Of a DNA stretch of 64,000 nt, positions 45,156 through 56,489 are shown piece by piece (position 1 is the stretch's first letter; each line of letters opens with the position of its first letter). The stretch lies in assembly GCA_964016885.1 (NCBI GenBank), contig OZ024743.1, positions 162,610,992 to 162,674,991 of the forward strand. The letters are read 5' to 3'. Position numbers and translations under genes: made by a program. The DNA comes from Eledone cirrhosa. Its lineage: Eukaryota > Mollusca > Cephalopoda > Octopoda > Eledonidae. The notes beneath the pieces are model-generated. The model saw only the letters and a program-made list of their open reading frames with translations. It searched no databases and was not told the DNA's origin.

Positions 45156-45177
45156 TTCTGGATCTTCTCTCTTTCTG
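44826..45177 (-). CDS. SLC22 exon with start codon (TM1 and glycosylated loop 1)
   Basis: The exon begins after a TTTGTAG acceptor at 45178 and ends before GTATGT at 44825. Translation most likely starts at 45155 (MYSYEQIF), because SLC22 proteins begin with a short motif of the form M-x-Y-[DE]-[EQ] followed by G-x-F-G-x-YQ, here GFGPYQRR. The frame stays open upstream to the acceptor, so an earlier start in an unseen exon is possible. TM1 (about residues 25-41) is followed by loop 1 with cysteines 50, 86 and 95 and sequons at N54, N60, N76 and N87, as expected for the extracellular loop. The exon ends at SIVSE in phase 0 and reads into WNLVCD of the next exon, recreating the family's SEW-x-LVC motif across the splice. 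Confidence 0.9.
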
Positions 45178-45234
45178 CTACAAATAGAAAGAAACACATT
45201 TATAAATATTTAAGATCAAAGTGTCTGTGCTCAT

Positions 45235-45590
45235 TTTGGAAAGTGGAAGTGTGCCAGTGTCACGATAAAATGCACCCAGCCTAATCTGTAATGTGGTAAT
45301 ACTGGTGTCACAATAAAATCCACCCAGTCCGTACTGTAAAGTAGTAGTGCTGGTGACACAAAAAAAGCACCCAGCCCAGCTTGTCAAGTGCTAAGAAAAC
45401 AACCTGGTACACACTATGAAGTGATTGATGTTTGGAAAAAGCATCCAGTCACAGGAACCATGCCAAAATGGAATGCATGAGTAAAACATAGTCCTAACCT
45501 GCCTTTCAAGCCAGAGATATGAAAACGCATCTAATTCATACAAACATGGAAAATAGACATAAAACAGTGATGATAATGATGAAACAAGGA
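45235..45590 (+). repeat. RTE 3'UTR / SINE-like repeat
   Basis: Modules with gataaaatgcacccagccta, ctgtaaagtagtagtgctgg; tail aaacagtgatgataatgatg. It starts 58 bases upstream of the SLC22 ATG-exon border. Confidence 0.75.
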
Positions 45591-45599
45591 GAAGACGAC

Positions 45600-47740
45600 T
45601 ACAACACTAAAACCCTTTTGAACCATACACACTTGAACTAACTAATGCTCTATGATTAAAATTTGGGAGATAGAAACTGTGCAACGGTCTGATGTGTGTG
45701 TGTACAAATCTTTGCACTGATACTGCTTGGACAGACTATGATATTTGTTTATGTCACACAGCTCAGTGGCTTGATGACATTCAGCCATAGAACACAGCCT
45801 GAAAAGGTCTCATTCTGTCCATGCCAGCATGGAAAAGCAAACATAAAATGATTATATTTGAACCTAACATTATATCAACAAAATACTATAATAATATTGC
45901 TGTTGCATTACACCTTTCTACTTTCAGAGAATCTTCTCAAATTTCTAGTTCAGGTAAGCTGAATCTAACCCCTTCACATGTCTTTCTTGACTTACAACCA
46001 CTCTGGTTACCATTCCCTACCAGTTGTCATTATGACTAGATTTATGTGTAGGCCTTATGAGAGGGACAGAGACTGTTGTAGTAGTGGTAGAACAGCTTGA
46101 GTGTGAGTCAATGATGGAGATCTTAAATAAAGAAGGGATGGTCGCAACTGGAATCTCTTTTATCATAGGTCTGCTCAGTCAAGGGGTTATATAACAACAA
46201 TATCAATCATATCTATAACAAACCAGTGAAAAAGCTTTTATGTGGTCAGTCAACCTGCTCAACTTAGTAGCCAAAATTTGAAATGACAATCACATAATTT
46301 CAGTATACTATTTAAATGTGACCCCTTAAATAAGAGTCACTTGTCTTTTATCCTTCTACAGTTTACTGGGGTCAATTCAACAAACTATAACCCACTCCTC
46401 TACAAAAAATATCCTTGTGCCTAGTCAAACGAGATATTTACAATGAGTATAAGAGAACTATTTGAAAAAAAAAGAACAAAATTTAGGACTATTGTGGAAC
46501 TTGGGGGTAGGGGTGACAAAACAAAAAAGATCAATTGATAGGAAGTGAAAAGTTGAGATGTTCATACCTTACACAAGGATATTAGTGTTGTATAGGAAGT
46601 AAAATATCTGTGACTGATATTCAAAATTACATCATGGACTCCAGACAAAAGGGAGTTAACTTCTAATTGCTGTAAAATTATTACTATTATTTTAGTACAC
46701 CATTTTTTTCATACCATCTTAACTGACAAGTGCCAATTAATAGTAATTATAAACACATTAATATTGGGGAAGGGAGAATACATTTTAAAAAGTTTATATA
46801 TGTACAAAACTTTATCTATGAATAAAAGCTTCTATGGTAACAAATACGTATATCATTCTATATATGACCTAAATTATATATATGAACAAAGGAAAATGAA
46901 AACTGTCTTTCTTACATTTTCCCCATGCAAACAAGTTAAATACCAATTTTTGCAGTGAAACTTCTTGCTTATGAGGTGGGTTGGATGATAATCACCTATT
47001 CAGAACACATCTAAAGAGTTAGGCATGTTTACAACTATAAGAGGAATCAGGTGTAGTGTATAGTCCTATCACAAACAATTTCTCTAGTGCCTGTGGCATG
47101 ATAAAATTCACCGAGTGTATTAGTAGTGAGGTTGGTGATAGGAAAAGCATCCATCTGTAAAACCACAGCAAAAACATGTGTGTACCAAATGACAATGGTA
47201 GAATACTAGCCATGATAGTCAATTAAAACACACAGATACCATTATATTCACTTTTTTTTATTTCAAAAATAATATCAAAGTTATTTGTCATACATCTACA
47301 GCTTGATCACTGATAATATATCCCATGTATCAATGTATATCAAGAAATTATATTTACGAATATGTACAATCTGATCACCTAACATGCTCAAAAAGCAGCC
47401 AAATCTCCATCATATCAACCCTACTGTCTATTGAAATGATGGGATGGTCACTACAAGGACATTTTTTATCATAAGTTAGTTCAACCAAAGCTGAGCTGGA
47501 GCAAACAACAACAACCTAGTCACTATCTATCCCAAACTACAGATACAGTTAAATGATGTACACAAGTCTTTGATACTATTACTATATAAATCAAAGTTGT
47601 ATATAATGGTAGGTGTGGTTTAAATGGCTATCATGACTACCATGCTTACAGTTTCAACAAACGATCTTAGATGAGCTTCTTTTGCCAAGAAACCAGCAGT
47701 GACTATATTACATTGGGCACTTCAATCATGCCTTGCAAAA
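45600..47740. other. Unassigned sequence upstream of the SLC22 start exon
   Basis: AT-rich; small degraded repeat pieces (ccatgccagcatggaaaa at 45820, a 3'UTR-like module at 47090-47170). I see no convincing 5'UTR exon or promoter. Confidence 0.5.
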
Positions 47741-48217
47741 ATCGACACATCATCATCATCATCATCATCACCGTTTTACGTCCATTCTTCCACGCTAGCA
47801 TGGGTTAGATGGGTTGTCCTGTTGTGGGCAGTGTCTGGTCGGCTGACCATGCCTTGCTCATACAGGAACTGATTTGGCTTGATTTCTACAGCTGGATGCC
47901 CTTCCTAACACCAACCTCATTTACAGTGAGTGCTGGGTGCTTTTTCGTGGCGCCTACACGTCCACTTTACAGTGTGGGCTGGGTGCAGGGGCATATTGTC
48001 TATATGCTTCAGCTTGTACCCATGGGAGGTCGGGTACTCTGTATTACTGTGTGACGCCAGAGGTCACGGTCGTGTGTTATCGTCTTTGAGAGGTGTAATT
48101 GGGTAAGGTCGGCTTTTATCACCTCATCCCAGGTCATCTTGGGTCTCCGCGGTTTACATTGACTTCTAGTGCTCTGCACCTTTTTATGCAGCTGTCATCC
48201 TTCACACGCATCACATG

Positions 48218-48520
48218 TCAATACCAACGCAACCGCCTCTCCTGCACACAGCATTTGATTCCTCTTATGCTCAGTCTCTCTCTCAATTCATTCATGCTTG
48301 GTCGTTCGCGTATATTACTATTACACATCAATCGGAGCATGCAGGCTTCATTTCTCTCTAATCTACGTAAGTCTTCCACCTTCAGCGCCCAGGTCTCACT
48401 ACCATGTAATATTGCTGTTCGGATACATGCATCATACAGTCTGCCTTTCATTTTGAGGAAGAAGCCTTTTGCAGCTAGGAGTGGTAGTAGTTCCCTGAAC
48501 TTCTTCCATCCCGTTCTCAC
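48218..48520 (-). pseudogene. RTE-A C-terminal domain
   Basis: RTGWKKFRELLPLLAAKGFF, GRLYDACIRTAILHGSETWA, LRRLERNEACMLRLMCNSNI, RRLRWY. Continuation of the pol above after a frame break. Confidence 0.82.
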
Positions 48521-48597
48521 CCTAGTTATTGTACTTTCTGAACACCCACCTCCACTGCTAATTCAGTCACCTAGGTAGCAGAAGCTGTCTACTGTCT

Positions 48598-49350
48598 CTA
48601 CAGAGCCCTCCCAGAGATTGGTGGTACTTGTTTCCTGTGGCTGTTTGCTGTCTCAGTATAGCTGCTGCATGTGAAGCCTACATTCTTAATTAAGCTTCCT
48701 GAGATCCCGCTACATCTCTTGTGTACCCATTGTTTGCATTTGGGGCAGAGAATGGAGTTCCTACCTACACCTTTCCTACATACTGAGCAAGGCCATTTCC
48801 CTGAGGGGATCTGGGTTCTGTTTTCTCGTCTACTTACAAGGACCTTAGTCTTTGTCATGTTGACTTTGAGACTCTTTCTTTCTAGTCCCTGCTTCCAAGT
48901 TTGGAATTTCTTCTCTAGTTCTACCATAGATTCAGCTATAAGTGCAAGGTCATCAGTATACAGGAGTTCCCATGGGCACCCGGTCTTAAACTCCTCTGTT
49001 ATTGCCTGCAGGACTATGATGAACAGGAGAGGGCTAAGAACAGAGCCCTGGTGGACCCCAACCTGTACACTAAATTCCTCGCTATACTCATTGCTAATCC
49101 TAACTTTGCTGACTGCTCCCCTATACATGGCTTGTACAGCTTTCACAAGCCATTCATCTACTCCTAGTTTTCTAAGAGCCCACCAGATTACAGCATGTGG
49201 AACTCTGTCAAAGGCTTTCTCGAGATCGACGAATGCCAGGTAGAGTGGCTTACTTTTAGCTAGGTACTTTTCCTGTAACTGCCTCACAAGGAATTTGGGT
49301 TTGTACCAAGAAGAGGCCTCTTCTTGGTACAAACCCAAATTGCATCTCAT
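48598..49350 (-). pseudogene. RTE-A pol: RT motifs A-C and PHD-like finger
   Basis: FVDLEKAFDRVPHAV (motif A), VGVHQGSVLSPLLFIIV (motif B), LLYTDDLALIAES (motif C, with T in place of the usual A), then TQIPSGKWPCSVCRKGVGRN, SILCPKCKQWVHKRCSG and FTCSSYTE, where the last cysteine of the C4HC3 finger has become tyrosine. It shows RT and finger in one continuous frame, proving they belong to one protein. The N-terminal end of the frame is inside the palindrome. Confidence 0.87.
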
Positions 49351-49699
49351 CTAGTTTCACCCGGTCCATAATCAACTGTGCTATAACTCTTTCTGTTACT
49401 TTCATGACCTGGTCCATCAGCTTTATACCTCTATAGTTTCCTCTATCGAGTGCATCACCTTTACCTTTGTAGCAGAAAAACCTTTAACCTTATCAACTAC
49501 CTGGTTGACTTTCAAACATAATTTTATATGTTTATTTACCTAGTTCTTTATTTATCTATATGTAATGTGATGTGAAGAAAAACAAAGTGATATCCAGAGA
49601 AACATGGAGCATGTCTTGGATTGAAGAGATAAATTTGATCTACTTGTATCATTCTGGTCACCTTCAGAATTGTGTAATATCTCTAACTGGCTGAAGAGT

Positions 49700-50140
49700 A
49701 AGTTAAAAATGATCAAATATTTTTTTTATTTGTGCTCAGCCTGGAACTCTTGGAGAAGGCAAACATAATTGAGGTATGACTTGATTGCATTGTTATTCAC
49801 CAATTCAACCACATTCCAGCAACCATTTTGGAAAGGCTGTAGGAGATTTATTGACCTGGGCTGGGTGTTAATGTTGAACAAAACCCAAGTTTTTGTAACA
49901 GTAACTACAATGGGATTGGGTGTAATGAGACAAGCTTTGATCAGTGAAGATCTGAGATGGGAAATGGGAAGCCACAAACATGGGGCAGCACATATGTTCA
50001 TGGAGATATGTTCAGAGCCTAAGCCTGAATTGATTTACTACTGAAGCAACCAGGTAGTTCACATAGGGGGCTCTTGTAAGCAGTGAAACAATCAAAGTGG
50101 GGCTACTGCACCAGTATCTTCAACCAAACAGAGAAGCTCC
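49700..50140. other. Unassigned, possibly part of the LTR-element remnant to the right
   Basis: An open plus frame 49769-50044 has no recognised domain. The stretch might be decayed gag but nothing supports this directly. Confidence 0.3.
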
Positions 50141-50149
50141 TATATTCAC

Positions 50150-50920
50150 TGCTCACAGTGGCAGTTCTGGTGGTGGAAAAGGAAGAAGAGCCCTCATTGT
50201 TACAGGCTGCACAAACACTTTAGTCAGTCTGAAGCTAGTGGATAGCTGGAGTGGGATGAGTGGGAAGCCAGTAAATGGAAGAAAGATTATGTGAGAAATA
50301 CCAGTACTGTAGAGTTGATGACATGTGAAACACGAATGAAGGTTCAGTTAATCGTGATTAAATACAACATTGATGTTGTCAATGTGGTAATGGGTATGGA
50401 TGCAATTGACTGAATGGGAGGCATTGCAATCAATGAGAATGAATTAGAGCTTTTCTGCAGAGAAGAGGGAATACAATGTGTTGTGAGCATGCAACCGAAG
50501 AGTAGTGGCTATGTAATTGTTGAAGTGAGCTCTGGAAATGTTTTTGGAAGATTCATGACAAGGATTTCCATGCATAGTTTGACAGCATGCAATAGATACT
50601 CAAACAATTCAAGGAGAAAGATTGAAATGGATATTCTACTGCCTTGAAAGGAAGAGGTGGAAAGTTGTGTGTTGCCATTGATGGCCTAAGTTCACTCAAT
50701 AAAAATTAAGGTCCAGGAATTAAATGACCATGTGACATATCACACAGATGATGAAACCATAAATGAATGTGGGGAGACAAATGAAGTTGCTTTTACAATG
50801 GTTGATTTGAAATCACCCTACCTACAGCTTTGTGTGGTTGAGAGATTATGGAATATCAGCTGATGAAATGTAAGGGAAATATGTACAATTGGCTAGAATG
50901 GATTTTGAACTAAACTCTGT
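50150..50920 (+). pseudogene. LTR-retrotransposon pol remnant (protease to start of RT)
   Basis: Plus strand, several frames: ALIVTGCTNTLVSLKLVDSW resembles a retropepsin active site (usual D-T-G, here V-T-G), VVNVVMGMDAID and MGGIAI fit the end of the protease. Further on, VLPLMA, ELNDHVTYHTDDETINECGE and MVDLKSPYLQL match the RT start, with motif A aspartate in VDLKS. Stops at about 50412, 50646 and 50690. A 3'UTR-type repeat replaces the rest at 50925. Confidence 0.55.
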
Positions 50921-50924
50921 GCTA

Positions 50925-51190
50925 AATAAGTGGTCGTGTAGGTGTCACGACAAAAAGCACCCAGTCCACACTGTAAAGTGGTTGTGTAGGAGACATGGTA
51001 AAAAGCACCCAGCACATGCTGTAAATGTGGTTGGTGCTAGGAAAGGCATCCAGCTGTGGAAAACCAGCCAGAAACAGTCCTATACAAGCGAGGCACGGTC
51101 ACCCGATCTAACTTGCCTCAAGTGGGACAAACCCATCTAACCCATGCTAGCGTGGAAGATAGACATTAAACGATGATGATGATGATCATC
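50925..51190 (+). repeat. RTE 3'UTR / SINE-like repeat
   Basis: Two modules (gtggtcgtgtaggtgtcacg; gtggttgtgtaggagacatg), then ttggtgctaggaaaggcatc, catgctagcgtggaagatag and the (TGATGA)n tail at 51171-51185. It sits head to head with the next entry. Confidence 0.9.
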
Positions 51191-51219
51191 ATCATCATCA
51201 GTCATGGAAACAATCCTTA

Positions 51220-51480
51220 AGACGTCAGCATCATCGTTTAACGTCCATCTTCCACGCTAACATGGGTAGGACTAGTTGACTCTTAAGGAGAAAATCAAGT
51301 CAGAGAACCATGTTTAGCTCACCCGGGCACATTTTGACTTGGTTTGTATAGCTGGGTGTCCTTCCTAAAGTTAACCACATTTACAGTGTGTGCTGGGTAC
51401 TTTTTGTTGTGTCACCTACATGACCACATTACAGTGTGGACTGGGCACTTTTGTCTTGGAACTAGGGAGTGGGGGAGGAC
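51220..51480 (-). repeat. RTE 3'UTR / SINE-like repeat, opposite orientation
   Basis: catcgtttaacgtccatctt, cacgctaacatgggtagg, then tgtgtgctgggtactttttg and cattacagtgtggactgg. Confidence 0.85.
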
Positions 51481-51867
51481 GTTTGGTGAAATTGTGGATG
51501 CAGGTAATAAGGGAGGGATGTTGCCTACTAGGTATAAGCCTCAGCCCAAGAATAATAGAGGGCAGGTCTTCTGTAATATTGCATAGCACCCGAGGTCGTA
51601 GTCCTGTCTCATTTCATTAGCTCCTCTTTTGACATGGTTACATGCAATTTGGAGCCATCCAGTAATAGGGTTGTGATCAACCAGCTTCCACACACCAAGA
51701 ACAGTTCCCATGTTCTCAGATTATCTTTCAGTTTTGGAATCTCATTTTCTTTCTGAAAGACCAGCTTGCCCAGTCTGACTTTCTTCATCCTTGGGACCAG
51801 ACACTTTTCAGATTTCGGAATGGAAGATTTTTAGCGTAGATTTTAAAGTTTTTTTATATAAAACTTT

Positions 51868-51985
51868 ACAGGGGACATGGTCATTCAGTAGTAGAGTGCT
51901 TGGCTCATGGCCGCAAGATCGCGAGTTTGCACCTCGATCCCAGCAGCTACTCAGTGAGGGAGGCAGCTCTTTTTGACATTTTCAG
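51868..51985 (+). repeat. tRNA-like SINE head
   Basis: tggtcattcagtagtagagt (A-box like) and gcgagtttgcacctcgatcc (B-box like) at tRNA spacing, but no good acceptor stem, so a SINE or tRNA pseudogene and not a working tRNA. Confidence 0.45.
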
Positions 51986-52304
51986 TTTTCAAAGTAAATA
52001 AAATCAGCAAAAAATAAATAAAATTTCCATGAGCAACAGAGGTGACATGCACTTGACTGGAAGGAGACTGAGACACAACTGCGTGACCTGGATTGACTGT
52101 GAGTCATTTCGGGCCAAGTTTGGCGTGCAGATGACATCCTGGAAAAAATGTTTGGTTTTCGGAAATTTGGATAAAAGATTGTGAACCTGTATATATAGAA
52201 ATGTTCGGGTCCTGCAGAAGCCATTTCTATATTAAATGTTGTATATATTCTACTATATATTGAATACCTTACTTACTGTGGTTACCCCCGATTGAACCCG
52301 GGAT

Positions 52305-52310
<6 letters not shown>

Positions 52311-52397
<87 letters not shown>
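52311..52397. repeat. (TA)n microsatellite
   Basis: About 40 TA units, directly after gaacccgggatacacacaca. Confidence 0.97.
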
Positions 52398-52399
<2 letters not shown>

Positions 52400-52401
<2 letters not shown>

Positions 52402-52740
52402 GCATAGGTATGGTTGAATCCAACATAGTACCTTGGCAACTGTCATTGTCTATAGCTTTGGGTTGATCAATGCCATGGGAGAGAAATTTGGTAGACAGAA
52501 ACTGCAGGAGCCCGTCATATATCTACATATATATATGTGTGTGTGTTTATATTTGTGTCTGCCTGTGTTACTGTCCCATAACTTAGCAGTTCAATAAAAG
52601 AGATTTATAAAATAAGTGCTAGACTTGAAGAATAGGTAATCGGGTTAGATAGAGTATATCAAAGCGAAGCTTCAGCATGGCCACTATCTACTCACTGAAA
52701 CAAGTAAAAAAATAAAATAACAAGAATACACACACACACA

Positions 52741-52785
<45 letters not shown>

Positions 52786-53880
52786 AATTAACGAAGATCG
52801 CTGGTATTAATTCAATGGTCTCCGGCCAGCATCTAGCTCACTTAATGATTCTGCAGAATTGCAGTAACGCAGTTGCAATCAGCTGTTCAGAGTGCACACA
52901 TTTAGTTAATAGCAGATGCGGTGGCGGAGTATAGGTAGAGAGAAAGGTAAAATTCTCATCCATCCCCGGACGAAATCATTTCTGTGCAAAATATCGTCAC
53001 AAATGCAGATATGGATCCTTAATGTTTAGAAAATCACGTAATATGTGCAGATATTTACGTAACCGGGCTGTTACACTCATCAGTAGGGATGCCAAATTCA
53101 TAAGATAGTTCCATTCAGTGTTTGTCAGCTGTTACCACAGGATATGGAATCTAGTAGTCCTAGCTAATGTGACTTCTCACCAAAAAGGAAACCAAATAAT
53201 TGGAATATTTACATCAATTGTCCTTAAAAAGCTAAGGCAATACAGTCAAAAGCCAATTTTGATTAGTTTTTTTCCTAATATCTTCCTATACAATGCTGTT
53301 TTATTGGCTTTAATAGTAAGCTTGTTTTCTCTTTTTTCTCTGCTATTGTTTCTTTATATTGTCGGCTTAAAATCACCGTGACACACATTCCTAACACCAT
53401 GCATTGACAGAATTACAAATTTATAGCTACAAAGCAAAAACATTCTGCCACAAATACACTGTTAGAAGCTACACAATTAATCAATCAGGAAAGTTATCAA
53501 CACATTGTCTGAACCCAAACATACCATTGCATACTCACCGACGGCTGTTTTACCGAATATCTATCGATATATAACACTATAAACACAACATAAATTTGCA
53601 ATAGTAGCTTCTCTCAATAGACGGAATTATATACATGAAATAACCACTTTCATCAGAAACCCCAAAACCTTGAACAATTCAACCATAAGTGACCAGGAAT
53701 GTGCTGGAAAGGTCAAATACATGCTTCCCCGAGGATCTGATTCTTAAATCCCACACCAAATTCATATTTTTCTTTAAAATAAACAACACTACCACAGGAA
53801 AAATACGCCACCATCATACCAACAATCACCACACATTACTACTACTACTACTGCTACTACTAATAAGGAATCATCAGTAT
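52400..53880. other. Unassigned sequence
   Basis: Contains (TA)n at 52745-52779 and a (CTA)n run near 53838-53862. No recognised gene or element. Confidence 0.5.
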
Positions 53881-53905
53881 ACGGAACTTATGTTTAATCC
53901 CTATA

Positions 53906-54094
53906 ACAATTGTGTTTGCTCCAAGCGAGGGAGTGAGGGCTTCTATGCGGCTGCTTGACCTGCTGGAGGTCACACCACACCATCCTGAATTGAAGAACAT
54001 TTTTATCGACAGCTTCAGGCCCCAGTTTGGTGCTAATCCTTACAAATCAGGGGTGGGTTCTGGAGGAGAATATGTATTGGGATTGAGTGAATGA
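53906..54094 (+). other. Open frame of unknown nature upstream of the PHD ORF
   Basis: Reads SMRLLDLLEVTPHHPELKNI, FIDSFRPQFGANPYKSG and ends YVLGLSE. No family recognised; it may belong with the PHD ORF to one decayed mobile element. Confidence 0.25.
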
Positions 54095-54591
54095 ACTTTT
54101 GATTTAACATTTTTTCATGATCGCGCATGATACGTGTCTCGTGAACGCATCACATACATGTTTTTTCCTCCACAATCTCTAACATTTCTCGGAATTCTCC
54201 AGTTTCGGCTTCCTCTCTTTGGTGCTTTAGCATCTTTCAGCTCCAACTTTGGACTTTTGTCCAATTTGCCGTGTTGAATGCATGCATGCACACACACAGC
54301 ATCCATCTCAGCCCTTTTTGATTTCAGTGATTCTCAGGCTCCTTTTTGAATTTTAGACCTCCTCTCTCCTTCGTCTTTGTGATTCACTGTCCTAAAAAAA
54401 AAATTTTTTTTCTCTACTGTTTTTTTCGTTTCACTGTTATCAAACTTGCTGCTTTGGATGCCCGGACACACACAGCACTTGTCTCAACACCATGTGTGCA
54501 CTCGCCCCCAGGCACAGTTCACAATCCTCCATTTTAGCTCGCCCCCAACCTCCTATTTCGTGCGGTCCATGCATTTCTTCTCCTTACCCAT

Positions 54592-54963
54592 ATGACAGAA
54601 GATTTGACCTCCCACACCCTGAAGGCAATGCCCGCTTCTCCTCAACCTTCCACCCCACAGGAGGTTGACCAGTGCCACTCGTTCGCCATGCACAACAGGT
54701 GTAAGAGAGGAAGGAACTGCTCCAACTGCAACAGCTTCTTCCACCTCGCTTGTGTCAAACTCACAGGACGCGCGTTGGATTCCTTGCACCAGTGGCACTG
54801 CCCGCCATGCCTATCCACCCCGAAACCACAGGTGGTCATGGGCACTCGGCCCAATGGGGACCTGAACCCGCTCGACTTGGAAGAGCGTCTGGTGGAGATC
54901 TCCTGCTTTAGGCAGTCGCGGAGAGTCATCACCAGGATCCCCAGGTCTGCCCACACTCCCTAG
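54592..54963 (+). CDS. PHD-finger-like small protein of unknown origin (123 aa)
   Basis: Residues 28-73 form C4HC3: C28, C37, C43, C46, H51, C54, C70, C73, with VDQCHSFAMHNRCKRGRN and WHCPPC; the WxCPxC end is the PHD signature. The N-terminus is rich in S, T and P; the C-terminus has NPLDLEERLVEIS and a basic RQSRRVITRIPR stretch. Codon use is more GC-rich than its surroundings. It is unlike the finger inside the RTE proteins (wider first C pair). It could be an ORF1-type protein of a retrotransposon, a 5' exon, or a fragment of a larger frame. I do not recognise the gene. Confidence 0.45.
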   Translation: MTEDLTSHTLKAMPASPQPSTPQEVDQCHSFAMHNRCKRGRNCSNCNSFFHLACVKLTGRALDSLHQWHCPPCLSTPKPQVVMGTRPNGDLNPLDLEERLVEISCFRQSRRVITRIPRSAHTP

Positions 54964-55682
54964 CGACTTCAATTGACTGAGCGCTTGACTTGAGTGATCT
55001 ACGGGACTGGGTCAGACTGTTCAGTTATGTTACTCTCGTACTCGGGATCTCGTTGGTGGGGTACCCAAAGGCGAGAGACAGATCTGAATATACCTAAAGT
55101 ATATTATTCACTATCAACATGAACTTGGAAGGCATGATGACAAAAATTTCTCACTTTACGTTTTATTAGAAATAGTAGCCAAGAATGAAAGAAAGTTCAT
55201 GGAAGAAGAGGAGTCGCATTTTTTGTTTGTTTTCTTTTGTAATGTTTATTTTGTTTTTGGTTTGTTTTAGTTTTTCTGTTATTTTTAGAGAGGGGTTCTG
55301 AAGCGTAAATGTTTGTTAAAAACGTATAATTCCAGAAAAGAATTAACAGAGAAAAAAATAAAACATTATGGCCATTTACGTGGTGGTGCTTCTTCCAAAA
55401 CTCCACTGTGTGTGTGTGTTTAATATAGAAATGGCTTCTACAGGACTAGAACTGTTTCATTCCAAGGGAATCATCCTTGAGTACCTTACTTCCTGTGGCT
55501 ATCCCCGATTGAACCCGGGATACACACACACACATGTATAATAAATATATATATACATATATAATATACATATATATATATAATATATATATTATATATA
55601 TATATATAATATATTGATATAAATATATATATAATATATATATATATAAATACATATAATATATATATATATATAAATGGAG

Positions 55683-56030
55683 GCTAACCACATGGCTTAG
55701 TGGTTAGAGCATTGGTCTTGCAATCGAAAGGTTGTGAGTTCAATTCTCAGACCAGGTGATGTGTTGTTTCCTTGAGCAAGACACTTTATTTCACATTGTT
55801 CCAGTTTACTCAGCTGTAGAAATGAGATGCTAGGGACTGGGGTCCCTGTCATTTCATTGCAAAGTGGTCGTGGAGGTGCCACGGCAAAAAAGTACCCAGC
55901 ACTCACTGTAAATGAGGTTGGTGTTAGGAAGGGCATCCAACTGTAGAAATCAAGCCAGAATCAGTTCCCATCCCACCCTTGCAAGCAGGGAAAAAGCGGA
56001 TGTAAAACGAAATGATGATGATGAATGAAA
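55683..56030 (+). repeat. tRNA-derived SINE with RTE-C tail, full length
   Basis: A box TGGCTTAGTGG, B box GAGTTCAATTC, end cttgcaagcagggaaaaagc and tail (ATGATG)n, embedded in (TA)n-rich sequence. Nearly the same as the copy at 30,664. Confidence 0.92.
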
Positions 56031-56489
56031 TGATGATAAATACATATATAATATATATATATATAAATGTTGGATGTTTCGGTGAGGCACAACCGCTCTA
56101 ATACAGAGTACTGCTTTCACTTGTATGGAGTAGCGACAGCAAGTGTATATCCAGCTATTGAAAGCTAAATATGACACAAATCCTTCGATGTTCATCCTGC
56201 AGCGCTCGTCAAAAAGTTTGCAGTCAAAAAATCAGATACTGGGAAACATACACGGAGAAAACAGCCAACCCAACTTGTACACGGAAAGAAAGACATCTTT
56301 GCTGGTACACTCAATGTTCAAACACTCCAGAAAGACCATAAAATCCCTGAACTGATTGCTTCAGCAGAGGCGACCAACCATGATGTTATCTGTCTTCAGG
56401 AGCACCGGCGCATACATGAAGAGCTTGTAACAAAGGAGCAAATATTTGGCAATTGGAGGCTGATCACTTGCTCAGCTTGGAAAAACAAC

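Larger units (their letters stand above)
47748..49470 (-). mobile_element. RTE-A LINE, RT to 3'UTR, with palindrome
   Basis: Minus strand: tail (CAT)n at 47749-47770, 3'UTR 47770-48000, coding end gcttcagcttgtacccatgg at 48010, C-terminal domain 48218-48590, finger and RT 48598-49350, and a further RT fingers piece 49350-49470. A perfect 50-base palindrome at 49292-49341 breaks the RT. Confidence 0.88.

Noticed and set aside
48671..49243. Plus-strand 190-codon open frame
   Set aside because: Antisense shadow of the RTE-A RT on the minus strand.
51868..51945. Possible tRNA gene
   Set aside because: Promoter-like boxes only; stems do not pair well enough for a working tRNA.
54115..54306. 63-codon minus-strand frame near the PHD ORF
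   Set aside because: No recognised motif, no upstream context, length expected by chance.
55446..55691. Frames rich in Y and I here and at 59832-61213
   Set aside because: Encoded by TA-rich tracts; not proteins.
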